Shown here: positions 1 to 5,894 of the stretch, piece after piece
Layout: each line of letters opens with the position of its first letter
How positions within the stretch are numbered: the first letter of the stretch is position 1
Source: GCA-2720865 sp047630275
GTDB taxonomy: Bacteria; Bdellovibrionota; Bacteriovoracia; Bacteriovoracales; Bacteriovoracaceae
Assembly: GCA_047630275.1 (NCBI GenBank)
Contig: JBLHVN010000001.1
Location: forward strand, 868,001 to 932,000
Reading direction: 5' to 3'
Length of the DNA: 64,000 nt
The notes under the pieces: model-generated
The model's database searches: none
The model's input: only the letters and a program-made list of their open reading frames with translations
What the model was told of the DNA's origin: nothing
Position numbers and translations under genes: made by a program

Positions 1-540
1 GGGCTCGAAGAGAACTTTACAGATTATGGAGAGTTTCTAAAATCCCTTAACATGAATGCTACCATTAAAGTATTTGAAGAAAGTAAGGTTCCTCGTATTA
101 CCCAGCTTATTAATAAAACCAACCAATTCAACTTAACAACGACGAGGATGACAGAAGATGAGGTTAAAGAAATCTCATCAAATAAAGATGCTATTGGACT
201 CTACGGTGAATTAGAAGATCAGTTTGGTGATAATGGATTGATAACCGTTCTAATTGGATCTGTTAATAATAAAGAATTAATTATTACGAATTGGCTTATG
301 AGCTGCCGAGTCATAAAGAGAAATATGGAGCATGCCATGCTTGATGTACTTATTGCAAAGGCCAAGGATCTTGGAATTACCAATTTAAAAGGAAAGTACA
401 TTGAAACTAAAAAGAATGCTCTCGTTAAGGACCATTATAGAAACCTAGGTTTTAAGTTAACAAGTGATTCAACCTGGGAATTGGATATAACTGAAAATAT
501 TGAATTAAAGAATAAATACATAGAGGTAAAAAGTGAATAG
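1..540 (+). CDS. FkbH-like HAD-family protein, C-terminal part (5' end outside window)
   Basis: The reading frame is open from base 1, so the gene begins upstream and the ATG at 52 is internal. The visible part reads like the C-terminal half of FkbH-like proteins: a stretch around residues 32-48 (PRITQLINKTNQFNLTT) followed by a GNAT-like region containing NWLMSCRV. FkbH proteins combine a HAD phosphatase-like domain with this region and load a glyceryl unit from 1,3-bisphosphoglycerate onto an acyl carrier protein. The HAD half is not visible. The 3' end overlaps the downstream acyl carrier protein gene by 8 bp, which supports coupled expression and a shared pathway. The family call is fairly secure; the substrate is inferred. 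Confidence 0.82.
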   Translation, partial: GLEENFTDYGEFLKSLNMNATIKVFEESKVPRITQLINKTNQFNLTTTRMTEDEVKEISSNKDAIGLYGELEDQFGDNGLITVLIGSVNNKELIITNWLMSCRVIKRNMEHAMLDVLIAKAKDLGITNLKGKYIETKKNALVKDHYRNLGFKLTSDSTWELDITENIELKNKYIEVKSE

Positions 541-775
541 AGATGAAATAACAAATCGGGTTCAAGATATCTTTAGAGACATCTTTGATGAAGAGGGTTT
601 AGAAATTAAAGATGAAACAAATGCTGATAATATTGAGGATTGGGATTCACTCGCTCAAATAAATCTTGTGAGCTCTATTGAAAAAGACTTGAAGGTTAGG
701 TTTGCTCTAGGGGAGATTGACACTCTTAAGAATGTTGGCGAGATGATAAACCTTATCGAAACAAAATTGAAATAG
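533..775 (+). CDS. acyl carrier protein
   Basis: An 80-residue acidic protein with the acyl carrier fold signature: the DSL motif (Asp38-Ser39-Leu40) in NIEDWDSLAQ supplies the serine that receives 4'-phosphopantetheine. It has the usual length and helix pattern of a free-standing carrier. It overlaps the FkbH-like gene by 8 bp and is followed 6 bp later by a MaoC-family gene, so it probably carries the intermediate shared by this operon and is not the main fatty-acid AcpP. The carried acyl group cannot be read from sequence. Confidence 0.92.
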   Translation: MNRDEITNRVQDIFRDIFDEEGLEIKDETNADNIEDWDSLAQINLVSSIEKDLKVRFALGEIDTLKNVGEMINLIETKLK

Positions 776-781
776 GTAAAT

Positions 782-1198
782 ATGAATAAATTTAAATGGG
801 ATGATATTCAAATAGATCAAGAAGAATCCTTTGAACAAGTAATTGAAGAAGAAATGCTAGCGTCGTTTGCTTCTATTAGTGGCGATCAAAACCCTCTTCA
901 CACTGATCTAGGCTTTGCAAAAGACAATGGGCATCCTAAAAGAGTTGCCCACGGGCTTCTCACTTCTGCTTTATACTCAAGACTTGTAGGAATGAGCCTG
1001 CCCGGAAAATACGCCTTACTTCATGGCATCGATATCTCATTTAAAGCTCCTGTTTATCCTGGGGATAACCTAACTGTATCGGGGAAGGTCTTCCATAAGA
1101 CTGATGCTTATAAGCAAATGGAAATAAAAGCGAGTATCAAGAACCAAAAAGGGAAGACTGTCTCAAAAGCTTTAATCAAAGTGGGGGTATCAAAATGA
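782..1198 (+). CDS. MaoC-family dehydratase (R-specific enoyl hydratase type)
   Basis: A 138-residue hot-dog-fold protein. The hydratase motif GDQNPLH is present at about residues 34-40, giving the Asp35 and His40 pair expected for R-specific enoyl-CoA/ACP hydratases, followed by the substrate-binding segment VAHGLLTSAL. Length matches single-domain PhaJ-like enzymes. It would interconvert 3-hydroxyacyl and enoyl groups on CoA or on the carrier protein encoded just upstream. Its last four bases overlap the start of the next gene (ATGA), so the two are translationally coupled. Confidence 0.88.
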   Translation: MNKFKWDDIQIDQEESFEQVIEEEMLASFASISGDQNPLHTDLGFAKDNGHPKRVAHGLLTSALYSRLVGMSLPGKYALLHGIDISFKAPVYPGDNLTVSGKVFHKTDAYKQMEIKASIKNQKGKTVSKALIKVGVSK

Positions 1199-1911
1199 GC
1201 GTAAAGGAAATACTCATTGTCGGTGCCACATCAGATATTGGGCTTCAGTTAATAAAAGACCTTCATTCAGAAAACAAAGGTATTAAGATTTGGGCCCATG
1301 GAAATAGCTCAACTCAAAAGATAGAAAAAATAAAAGAAGAGACAAAAGGAAGTATTGAAGCCATTCAATGTAACCTCGCAATTGCTGAAGAAGTTTCATC
1401 TTTTGCTAATAAAATCAAAGATCAAAATATAGATTCAGTGATCTTCTTAGCTGCCCCTCCATTTGAATATATCCGCTTCAAAGATCTTGAAATGAAAAGA
1501 GCGAGAGAGGAGTTCCAAATCCAGTATTTCAGCACCATTGAGATACTAAAAGCTGTCACTAGTTCAATGTTACAAAAGAAATCTGGAAAAATTATACTTA
1601 TGCTTTCAGAGGTAGTTCTAGGAGATTCACCCGCAGCACTTACTCATTATACTTCTGCAAAATACGCTCTTCTTGGGTTACTAAACTCCCTGTCATCGGA
1701 GTATAAGAGTAAAAACATTCAAGTAAATGCACTATCTCCAGGAATGATCGATACCCAATTTATCTCAAAACTACCTCATAAGCATGCTGAAATAGCAGCG
1801 GAAGCTTCAAAGATAAAACGGCTTCTTAATCCAGCAGATATTACACCAAGGATACTTGAATTATTAAAGGAAGATAAGTCTGGTCTCAATTTAGAAACCT
1901 TCGGGGAATAG
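1195..1911 (+). CDS. short-chain dehydrogenase/reductase (SDR family)
   Basis: A 238-residue classical SDR. The N-terminus holds the nucleotide-binding glycine motif (VGATSDIG, residues 9-16). The catalytic Ser138 (LMLSE) and the Tyr152-x3-Lys156 pair (YTSAK) are intact, and the NALSPGMIDT segment follows. It is likely a ketoacyl or hydroxyacyl reductase acting on the carrier-bound intermediate together with the MaoC protein. It overlaps the upstream gene by 4 bp and lies 3 bp before the MBOAT gene. Substrate and NADH/NADPH preference are not determined. Confidence 0.9.
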   Translation: MSVKEILIVGATSDIGLQLIKDLHSENKGIKIWAHGNSSTQKIEKIKEETKGSIEAIQCNLAIAEEVSSFANKIKDQNIDSVIFLAAPPFEYIRFKDLEMKRAREEFQIQYFSTIEILKAVTSSMLQKKSGKIILMLSEVVLGDSPAALTHYTSAKYALLGLLNSLSSEYKSKNIQVNALSPGMIDTQFISKLPHKHAEIAAEASKIKRLLNPADITPRILELLKEDKSGLNLETFGE

Positions 1912-1914
1912 TAG

Positions 1915-3384
1915 ATGCTCTTTAGTTCCTATGAATTTCTATTAGTTTTCTTACCCATCGTTGTATTTTTATATTTTAGTATCAATCATTTTATAAGCTT
2001 TAGATCAGGGAAGGGCACTCTTCTTCTTGCTTCTCTTTTCTTCTATGGATTTTGGAATATAAACTATCTGCCCCTTATCTTAGGCTCAATTATCGTAAAT
2101 TTTTGGCTAACGGGAAGAATGTTAAAGATTCCAATCGAGAAAAGAAAAGCTCTTCTCATCTTTGGGTTATTCTTTAATTTAGGACTGTTAGGTTACTTCA
2201 AGTATATGGACTTTTTTATTACGAACTTTAACCAAATCGCGGGGCAAGACTTAAACTTATTTCACTTAATGCTTCCCCTTGGGATTAGCTTTTTCTCTCT
2301 TCAACAAATCACCTTTGTTGTTGATACCTACGAAGGATTAACTGAAGAAAGAGACTTTCTCAATTATGCGCTTTTTGTTTCATTTTTCCCTCAGTTAATA
2401 GCTGGACCTATTGTTCATCATAAAGAAATGCTGCCACTTTTTGATAATGAAGAAAATAGATTCTTTGATCCCAAGAATTTTTCGTTAGGGATTTTCATCT
2501 TAGCTATCGGATTATTTAAAAAAGTTTTTATAGCAGATTCCTTATCGAGGATGGTTTCAAATGGCTTTGACTACGCTCCTAAGTTAACTTTCTTTGAAGC
2601 CTGGACTAGCTCCTTATGTTACACCTTTCAACTATATTTTGATTTCAGCGGCTATTCTGATATGGCCATAGGTATTGCACTCCTGTTCAATATAACTTTA
2701 CCACTTAATTTTAACAGTCCTTTTAAGTCTCTCAACATTATAGATTTTTGGAAATGTTGGCATATCACCTTATCTAGGTTTATCACGACCTACCTTTATA
2801 CCCCTATGGTGAGATCCCTTAATAAAATAACGTTTAATAAATCAATGGTCATTACTCTTATAGCAATGACCATTGCTGGGCTTTGGCATGGGGCTCAATG
2901 GACCTTTGTTCTTTTTGGATTTCTTCATGGTCTTGCAATAGTAATAAATCACTACTTTAAGAAGGCCACTAAGAAAAAATTCAAGTTAAATAAATACTTC
3001 GCTTGGTTTATTACTTTTAATTTCGTCAATATCAGCTTTGTCTTCTTTAGAGCAACTGATATTTCTCAGGCAATCAAAGTTCTAAGGGGAATGTTTGTGC
3101 CAGGGGCAATTGCCCTTCCCTATTCACTTGCGGGTAGGTTAAGCTTCCTCAAATCGTTTGGTATAAGCTTTGAACAAGTCAATGTAATGGGAACCACTCT
3201 TTTTTATAGAAGCCTATTGCTTTTGCCCTTTCTTTTTTTCATTATCTTAGGTTCAAAGAACACTAAAGAGCTTTCAGAAGGATTTAAGGCGAATAAAGAA
3301 TTTGCCTTTGCAACAGCGGCTCTTTTTATACTTTCCTTACTTCAACTAAATAGGGTACAGGAGTTTCTATACTTCAACTTTTAA
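1915..3384 (+). CDS. MBOAT-family membrane O-acyltransferase
   Basis: A 489-residue multi-spanning membrane protein of the AlgI/DltB type. The hallmark histidine is in GLWHGAQW (His325), with the upstream FWKCWHITLSRF segment near residues 275-290 that precedes it in this family. Such proteins take an acyl group, often from a carrier protein, and pass it across the inner membrane onto a polysaccharide or teichoic-type polymer. Here the carrier and tailoring enzymes are encoded immediately upstream and an SGNH-like partner immediately downstream, the usual MBOAT plus SGNH arrangement. The target glycan is unknown. Confidence 0.92.
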   Translation: MLFSSYEFLLVFLPIVVFLYFSINHFISFRSGKGTLLLASLFFYGFWNINYLPLILGSIIVNFWLTGRMLKIPIEKRKALLIFGLFFNLGLLGYFKYMDFFITNFNQIAGQDLNLFHLMLPLGISFFSLQQITFVVDTYEGLTEERDFLNYALFVSFFPQLIAGPIVHHKEMLPLFDNEENRFFDPKNFSLGIFILAIGLFKKVFIADSLSRMVSNGFDYAPKLTFFEAWTSSLCYTFQLYFDFSGYSDMAIGIALLFNITLPLNFNSPFKSLNIIDFWKCWHITLSRFITTYLYTPMVRSLNKITFNKSMVITLIAMTIAGLWHGAQWTFVLFGFLHGLAIVINHYFKKATKKKFKLNKYFAWFITFNFVNISFVFFRATDISQAIKVLRGMFVPGAIALPYSLAGRLSFLKSFGISFEQVNVMGTTLFYRSLLLLPFLFFIILGSKNTKELSEGFKANKEFAFATAALFILSLLQLNRVQEFLYFNF

Positions 3385-3385
3385 T

Positions 3386-4285
3386 ATGAGCGACTATACA
3401 AGATACCTATTCACCACTCTTCTTTTTGCAATACTTCTTATAGTAGGCTTAGAGGTAAATTATCTTTACGGCATCAAGGCCCCTGAAAGTGAAGTTTCAG
3501 CTAAGCTTATCACTATCGATAAAACGCAAGATAAAAACTTTGAGCATGTTCTCTTCGGAGATAGTGTTGCCCATAAAGCCTTACGGGGTACGATCTTAAA
3601 AGACGACGTCCTAGATCTTTCAACAACAGCGGGGACTAATTTTGCCGGTCTCTTTTTTATGCTCAAGCGATTTCTTAAGAACAATAACACCACTAAGAAA
3701 GTCCATATTATCTTCACTCCTTTCTTTCTCAAAGGAAAAAAAGAAATTGACCGGAATTTTAGCCTCTGGTTTGATAGAGACCTAGAGCGAACACTCATGT
3801 CCTCTTATATAAAAAAGCCACTCTCAAGCACCGAGATCTATGTGAATAACCGCGCCAATTCTGTCAATTTATACAATTTTTTTATGGTAAGGCTTCGCCT
3901 TAAAAGAGAGAAGTATTCTCCACCTAAAGAACTTGAAGAAGGTATTCTTTTTACTCCATTATCTAAGGAAAATGCGGGAGTAGACTCGGATTTAGCTTAT
4001 ACTTCTTATTTTCTAGATAAACTCATTGCTCTTTGCGCCTCTCATAAAATAGAACTACAACTTATGATTGCTCCCATGGCAAAGCCTTATTATAAAGAAG
4101 CGTATATAGACACTAAGCTTCCCGGCTTCTTTTCAAGCTTAAAGGGTATTGAGTTTAAAGACCTAAATAAAATTATTGATATCAAAGATGACGGCTTTTA
4201 CGATGGTCACCATCTAAGAACTAATTGGGCCAAGTACTTTCTCAATGAGTTAGACACTCGTTTGTTTAAATTGATTAAGCGTTAG
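3386..4285 (+). CDS. SGNH/DltD-like membrane-anchored protein
   Basis: A 299-residue protein with one N-terminal membrane segment (about residues 7-27) and an extracytoplasmic domain. It has the SGNH block I motif FGDS (Ser60) and a C-terminal D-x-x-H (Asp273 to His276, DGHH), the two ends of a serine esterase/acyltransferase active site. Its position one base after the MBOAT stop codon matches the partner role of DltD and AlgX/AlgJ-like proteins, which complete acyl transfer in the periplasm. It is the last gene of the operon. Family membership is inferred from motifs because overall similarity in this group is low. Confidence 0.75.
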   Translation: MSDYTRYLFTTLLFAILLIVGLEVNYLYGIKAPESEVSAKLITIDKTQDKNFEHVLFGDSVAHKALRGTILKDDVLDLSTTAGTNFAGLFFMLKRFLKNNNTTKKVHIIFTPFFLKGKKEIDRNFSLWFDRDLERTLMSSYIKKPLSSTEIYVNNRANSVNLYNFFMVRLRLKREKYSPPKELEEGILFTPLSKENAGVDSDLAYTSYFLDKLIALCASHKIELQLMIAPMAKPYYKEAYIDTKLPGFFSSLKGIEFKDLNKIIDIKDDGFYDGHHLRTNWAKYFLNELDTRLFKLIKR

Positions 4286-4324
4286 ATTTACTCATTAAGG
4301 ACTCGGGTTAAAGTAGAGGATCTT

Positions 4325-4364
4325 CTTATCCTTATCCTTATCCTTATCCTTATCCTTATCCTTA
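4325..4364 (+). repeat. hexanucleotide tandem repeat (CTTATC), 6.7 copies
   Basis: Six perfect CTTATC units plus CTTA lie 40 bp after the SGNH-like gene. The last unit runs into a 10-bp palindrome CTTAGCTAAG (4361-4370). The tract is outside any ORF I support. Such tracts can change length by replication slippage; no effect on a gene can be read from its position. Confidence 0.95.
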
Positions 4365-4370
4365 GCTAAG

Positions 4371-4395
4371 TCTAACTTACTCTGACTAACATTAG
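4371..4395 (+). promoter_or_regulatory. candidate enhancer-binding site (UAS) for the sigma-54 promoter at 4515
   Basis: The 13-mer TCTAACTTACTCT is followed by two different bases and CTAACA. The same arrangement recurs at 4919, upstream of the second sigma-54 promoter. Within the element CTAAC occurs twice at a 14-bp step in both copies. The element begins 144 bp before its -24/-12 site, a normal distance for activator binding. The regulatory role is inferred. Confidence 0.55.
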
Positions 4396-4405
4396 TGGTC
4401 AGAGT
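4379..4405. repeat. inverted repeat overlapping the upstream element
   Basis: ACTCTGAC (4379-4386) and GTCAGAGT (4398-4405) form a perfect 8-bp inverted repeat around 11 bases. No T-run follows, so it is not an obvious terminator. It overlaps the shared upstream element, so a dimeric protein site is possible. Confidence 0.6.
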
Positions 4406-4514
4406 GTCTCTAATAAAATAAATCTTAATTAGTAGGTGCACTTTATCAGTGGCCTTTTCCCACTAGCTTGCTTCACCACATTGCATAAGTTCCTAATTCT
4501 TTATAGATCAAACT

Positions 4515-4530
4515 TGGCACGGTTCTCGCA
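4515..4530 (+). promoter_or_regulatory. sigma-54 (RpoN) -24/-12 promoter
   Basis: TGGCACGGTTCTCGCA matches the sigma-54 consensus TGGCACG-N4-TTGCA with the invariant GG and GC separated by exactly 10 bp; the only departure is TCGCA for TTGCA. It lies 72 bp before the 81-residue ORF and would start transcription near 4541. A second site with identical TGGCACG and TCGCA halves lies upstream of the next gene. Confidence 0.82.
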
Positions 4531-4548
4531 ACATGAATAAGTAACAAA

Positions 4549-4565
4549 GTTCACAGGAAGTGAAC
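4549..4565. repeat. inverted repeat GTTCAC-N5-GTGAAC in the predicted 5' leader
   Basis: A perfect 6-bp inverted repeat with a 5-base spacer, just downstream of the expected sigma-54 start point. It could be an operator or an RNA hairpin. There is nothing further to decide its role. Confidence 0.5.
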
Positions 4566-4602
4566 ATGTTGACGGACATATGCGGGGGCGCAAATTCCAA
4601 GG

Positions 4603-4848
4603 ATGGATAAAAAACTCCCCCTCAATAAAATTCTTTCTAGGATGGAAAGAACAAGCAAACGGAAGAGCGTAACAGAAAAGGAGTTCAGGATGAAATTTAC
4701 AGAATCTAATTGGAACAAGTGGTTATCAAAAGTTGAAAATGCTTGGTTCTATTTACGGAATCCTAGTTTGCTAGTGATGACCTTTGAACGGGTCGAAGTT
4801 ACAGTCAATAATGTGGAAGACACATATGACTATGACTTAGAAGCTTAA
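4603..4848 (+). CDS. small basic-then-acidic protein of unknown function
   Basis: An 81-residue protein I do not recognise. The first third is rich in Lys and Arg, the middle contains a Trp-rich stretch (NWNKWLSKVENAWFYL), and the C-terminus is acidic (EDTYDYDLEA). There is no signal peptide or membrane segment. Support for its being a gene is contextual: a well-formed sigma-54 promoter lies upstream and a strong terminator begins 26 bp after the stop codon. The start is uncertain because AAGG abuts the ATG with no spacing, and an in-frame ATG at 4642 is an alternative. It is predicted to be expressed under the same control as the dksA-like gene downstream. Confidence 0.65.
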   Translation: MDKKLPLNKILSRMERTSKRKSVTEKEFRMKFTESNWNKWLSKVENAWFYLRNPSLLVMTFERVEVTVNNVEDTYDYDLEA

Positions 4849-4874
4849 GAAAAAATAAAATTTAAACTATAACC

Positions 4875-4903
4875 AAAGGCCCTCTTCATAGAGGGCCTTT
4901 TTC
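4875..4903 (+). terminator. rho-independent terminator
   Basis: AAAGGCCCTC (4875-4884) pairs perfectly with GAGGGCCTTT (4891-4900) around a 6-base loop, and the right arm runs into a short T-run. It closes the transcription unit of the 81-residue protein and separates it from the next sigma-54 promoter. Confidence 0.9.
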
Positions 4904-4918
4904 ATTTGAAGAAATTGT

Positions 4919-4942
4919 TCTAACTTACTCTATCTAACAATG
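4919..4942 (+). promoter_or_regulatory. candidate enhancer-binding site (UAS) for the sigma-54 promoter at 5032
   Basis: Second copy of TCTAACTTACTCT followed by two bases and CTAACA, starting 113 bp before its -24/-12 site. It differs from the copy at 4371 only at the two bases between the 13-mer and CTAACA and at one base just after it. Common control of both units by one activator is inferred from this sharing. Confidence 0.55.
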
Positions 4943-4975
4943 TGCACCATCTTTGACACCCCAAAATGCTACTGG

Positions 4976-5002
4976 GCCCTAAAAGCAAGGGCTTTTATGG
5001 GC
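4976..5002. repeat. strong stem-loop between terminator and sigma-54 promoter
   Basis: GCCCTAAAAGC (4976-4986) can pair with GCTTTTA plus GGGC (4991-5002), giving 11 base pairs with one bulged T and a 4-base loop. No T-run follows. It sits 30 bp upstream of the -24 element, so a protein site is as likely as an RNA hairpin. Confidence 0.6.
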
Positions 5003-5031
5003 TAAGTGCTTAATTTCTCAAATAGCAATTC

Positions 5032-5047
5032 TGGCACGAAGTTCGCA
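5032..5047 (+). promoter_or_regulatory. sigma-54 (RpoN) -24/-12 promoter of the dksA-like gene
   Basis: TGGCACGAAGTTCGCA has GG and GC at the correct 10-bp separation and the same TGGCACG and TCGCA halves as the site at 4515. Transcription would start near 5059, leaving a leader of about 75 bases before the ATG at 5134. The leader contains a small ACCCC/GGGGT hairpin at 5064-5078. Confidence 0.82.
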
Positions 5048-5133
5048 ATAAGGTAAATCAGTTACCCCAGTAAGGGGTTGTACGTAGGAAACATACGCCA
5101 CAGGATTTGGCACCATTATACGGAGATAATATT

Positions 5134-5634
5134 ATGGAAAATCAGACACTAGAGCACTTCACAAAACTTTTCACTGAACTTAAAAACAGCCAAGTTATGC
5201 GCGAAGATCTTTTAGATCTTGAGCTTCAAAAGCTTGAAGGCGGAGACGATGTCGATATCGCCACTAATAATAGAGACCGAGATCTTCTTCTTAAATTAAA
5301 GGGAAGACAGAACTTCTTTCTAAAGAAAGTAGATGGTGCTTTAGATAGAATTAAACAAGGAAGCTTCGGAGAGTGTTTTGACTGTGAAGAAGAAATCGCC
5401 CTTGAAAGGCTGTACGCCAGACCTACCGCCACTCACTGTATCGCTTGTAAAGAGGCGCAAGAGAGAGGGGAGAGCCACCTTCTTTATGAAAAGAAATCTC
5501 ATACAAGAGGACAAGGAATTGATAACAGTGGAATCAAAGAAATTCCTATTGAGAACAATGAGATCAACGGTGAAAAGGTTCTTAAGTTCAACCGTGAGAA
5601 GATAAACCTTGGGATTCAAAACCAAATTAGTTAA
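5134..5634 (+). CDS. DksA/TraR-type C4 zinc-finger protein
   Basis: A 166-residue protein with a DksA-like layout: an N-terminal helical, probably coiled-coil part (residues 1-75), then the C4 zinc finger Cys81-x2-Cys84 and Cys102-x2-Cys105 in the context FGECFDCEEEI and HCIACKEA. The family binds the RNA polymerase secondary channel and modulates initiation, often with ppGpp. I chose the ATG at 5134, which has GGAG 8 bases upstream, over a TTG at 5107. About 55 residues after the finger are a non-standard tail. A sigma-54 promoter upstream and a terminator downstream make it a single-gene unit. It is probably a specialised paralogue and not the only DksA of the cell. Confidence 0.88.
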   Translation: MENQTLEHFTKLFTELKNSQVMREDLLDLELQKLEGGDDVDIATNNRDRDLLLKLKGRQNFFLKKVDGALDRIKQGSFGECFDCEEEIALERLYARPTATHCIACKEAQERGESHLLYEKKSHTRGQGIDNSGIKEIPIENNEINGEKVLKFNREKINLGIQNQIS

Positions 5635-5658
5635 AAAGATAAGACATATTGTTTAATA

Positions 5659-5684
5659 AAAGGGCCTTTCTAGGCCCTTTTTTA
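5659..5684 (+). terminator. rho-independent terminator of the dksA-like gene
   Basis: AAAGGGCCT (5659-5667) pairs perfectly with AGGCCCTTT (5672-5680) around a 4-base loop and runs into seven consecutive T (5678-5684). It lies 24 bp after the stop codon. Confidence 0.93.
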
Positions 5685-5730
5685 GTTTCCCTCAAGTTTT
5701 CTTGACCTTGTCCTGAGCCTATAAAAAGGT

Positions 5731-5758
5731 GGTTAACCGATAATATTATTAGTTAACC
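5731..5758. promoter_or_regulatory. inverted repeat GGTTAAC-N14-GTTAACC, candidate operator
   Basis: A perfect 7-bp inverted repeat encloses an A+T-only core after CG (5740-5751), just upstream of the ribosome-binding site of a 28-codon ORF. The core contains TAATAT, which could serve as a -10 box, though I see no good -35 at the right distance. The arrangement suits a repressor site. Confidence 0.5.
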
Positions 5759-5770
5759 AGGGGGAAAGAG

Positions 5771-5857
5771 ATGAGAAAAGACCTAACTTTATATGCCGTA
5801 TTTTTACTAAGCCTAATCTGGCTTGGAGAAGCAGCTGCAAGGTGTATTTTTTATTAA
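5771..5857 (+). CDS. possible 28-residue single-span membrane peptide
   Basis: ATG to TAA gives 28 codons with a charged start (MRKD), a hydrophobic core (YAVFLLSLIWL) and a short tail ending in CIFY. GGGGAAAG lies directly upstream of the ATG, which is a good ribosome-binding site. An inverted repeat lies 13 bp before the start. It is below usual gene-calling length and could be a signal-peptide remnant, but start, ribosome-binding site and composition fit a small membrane protein. No function can be assigned. Confidence 0.45.
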   Translation: MRKDLTLYAVFLLSLIWLGEAAARCIFY

Positions 5858-5894
5858 TGCAAGTGACCAGGTACCTTTTGGCCTTTTGGGTGCC

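Noticed and set aside
5107..5122. A third sigma-54-like site, TTGGCACC
   Set aside because: It lacks GC at the required 10-bp distance from GG.
5107..5133. TTG at 5107 as start of the dksA-like gene
   Set aside because: It lacks a ribosome-binding site, while the ATG at 5134 has GGAG at 8 bases; the extra nine residues have no family counterpart.
5226..5625. Overlapping ORFs on both strands within the dksA-like gene
   Set aside because: They are out-of-frame shadows of a clear zinc-finger protein gene.
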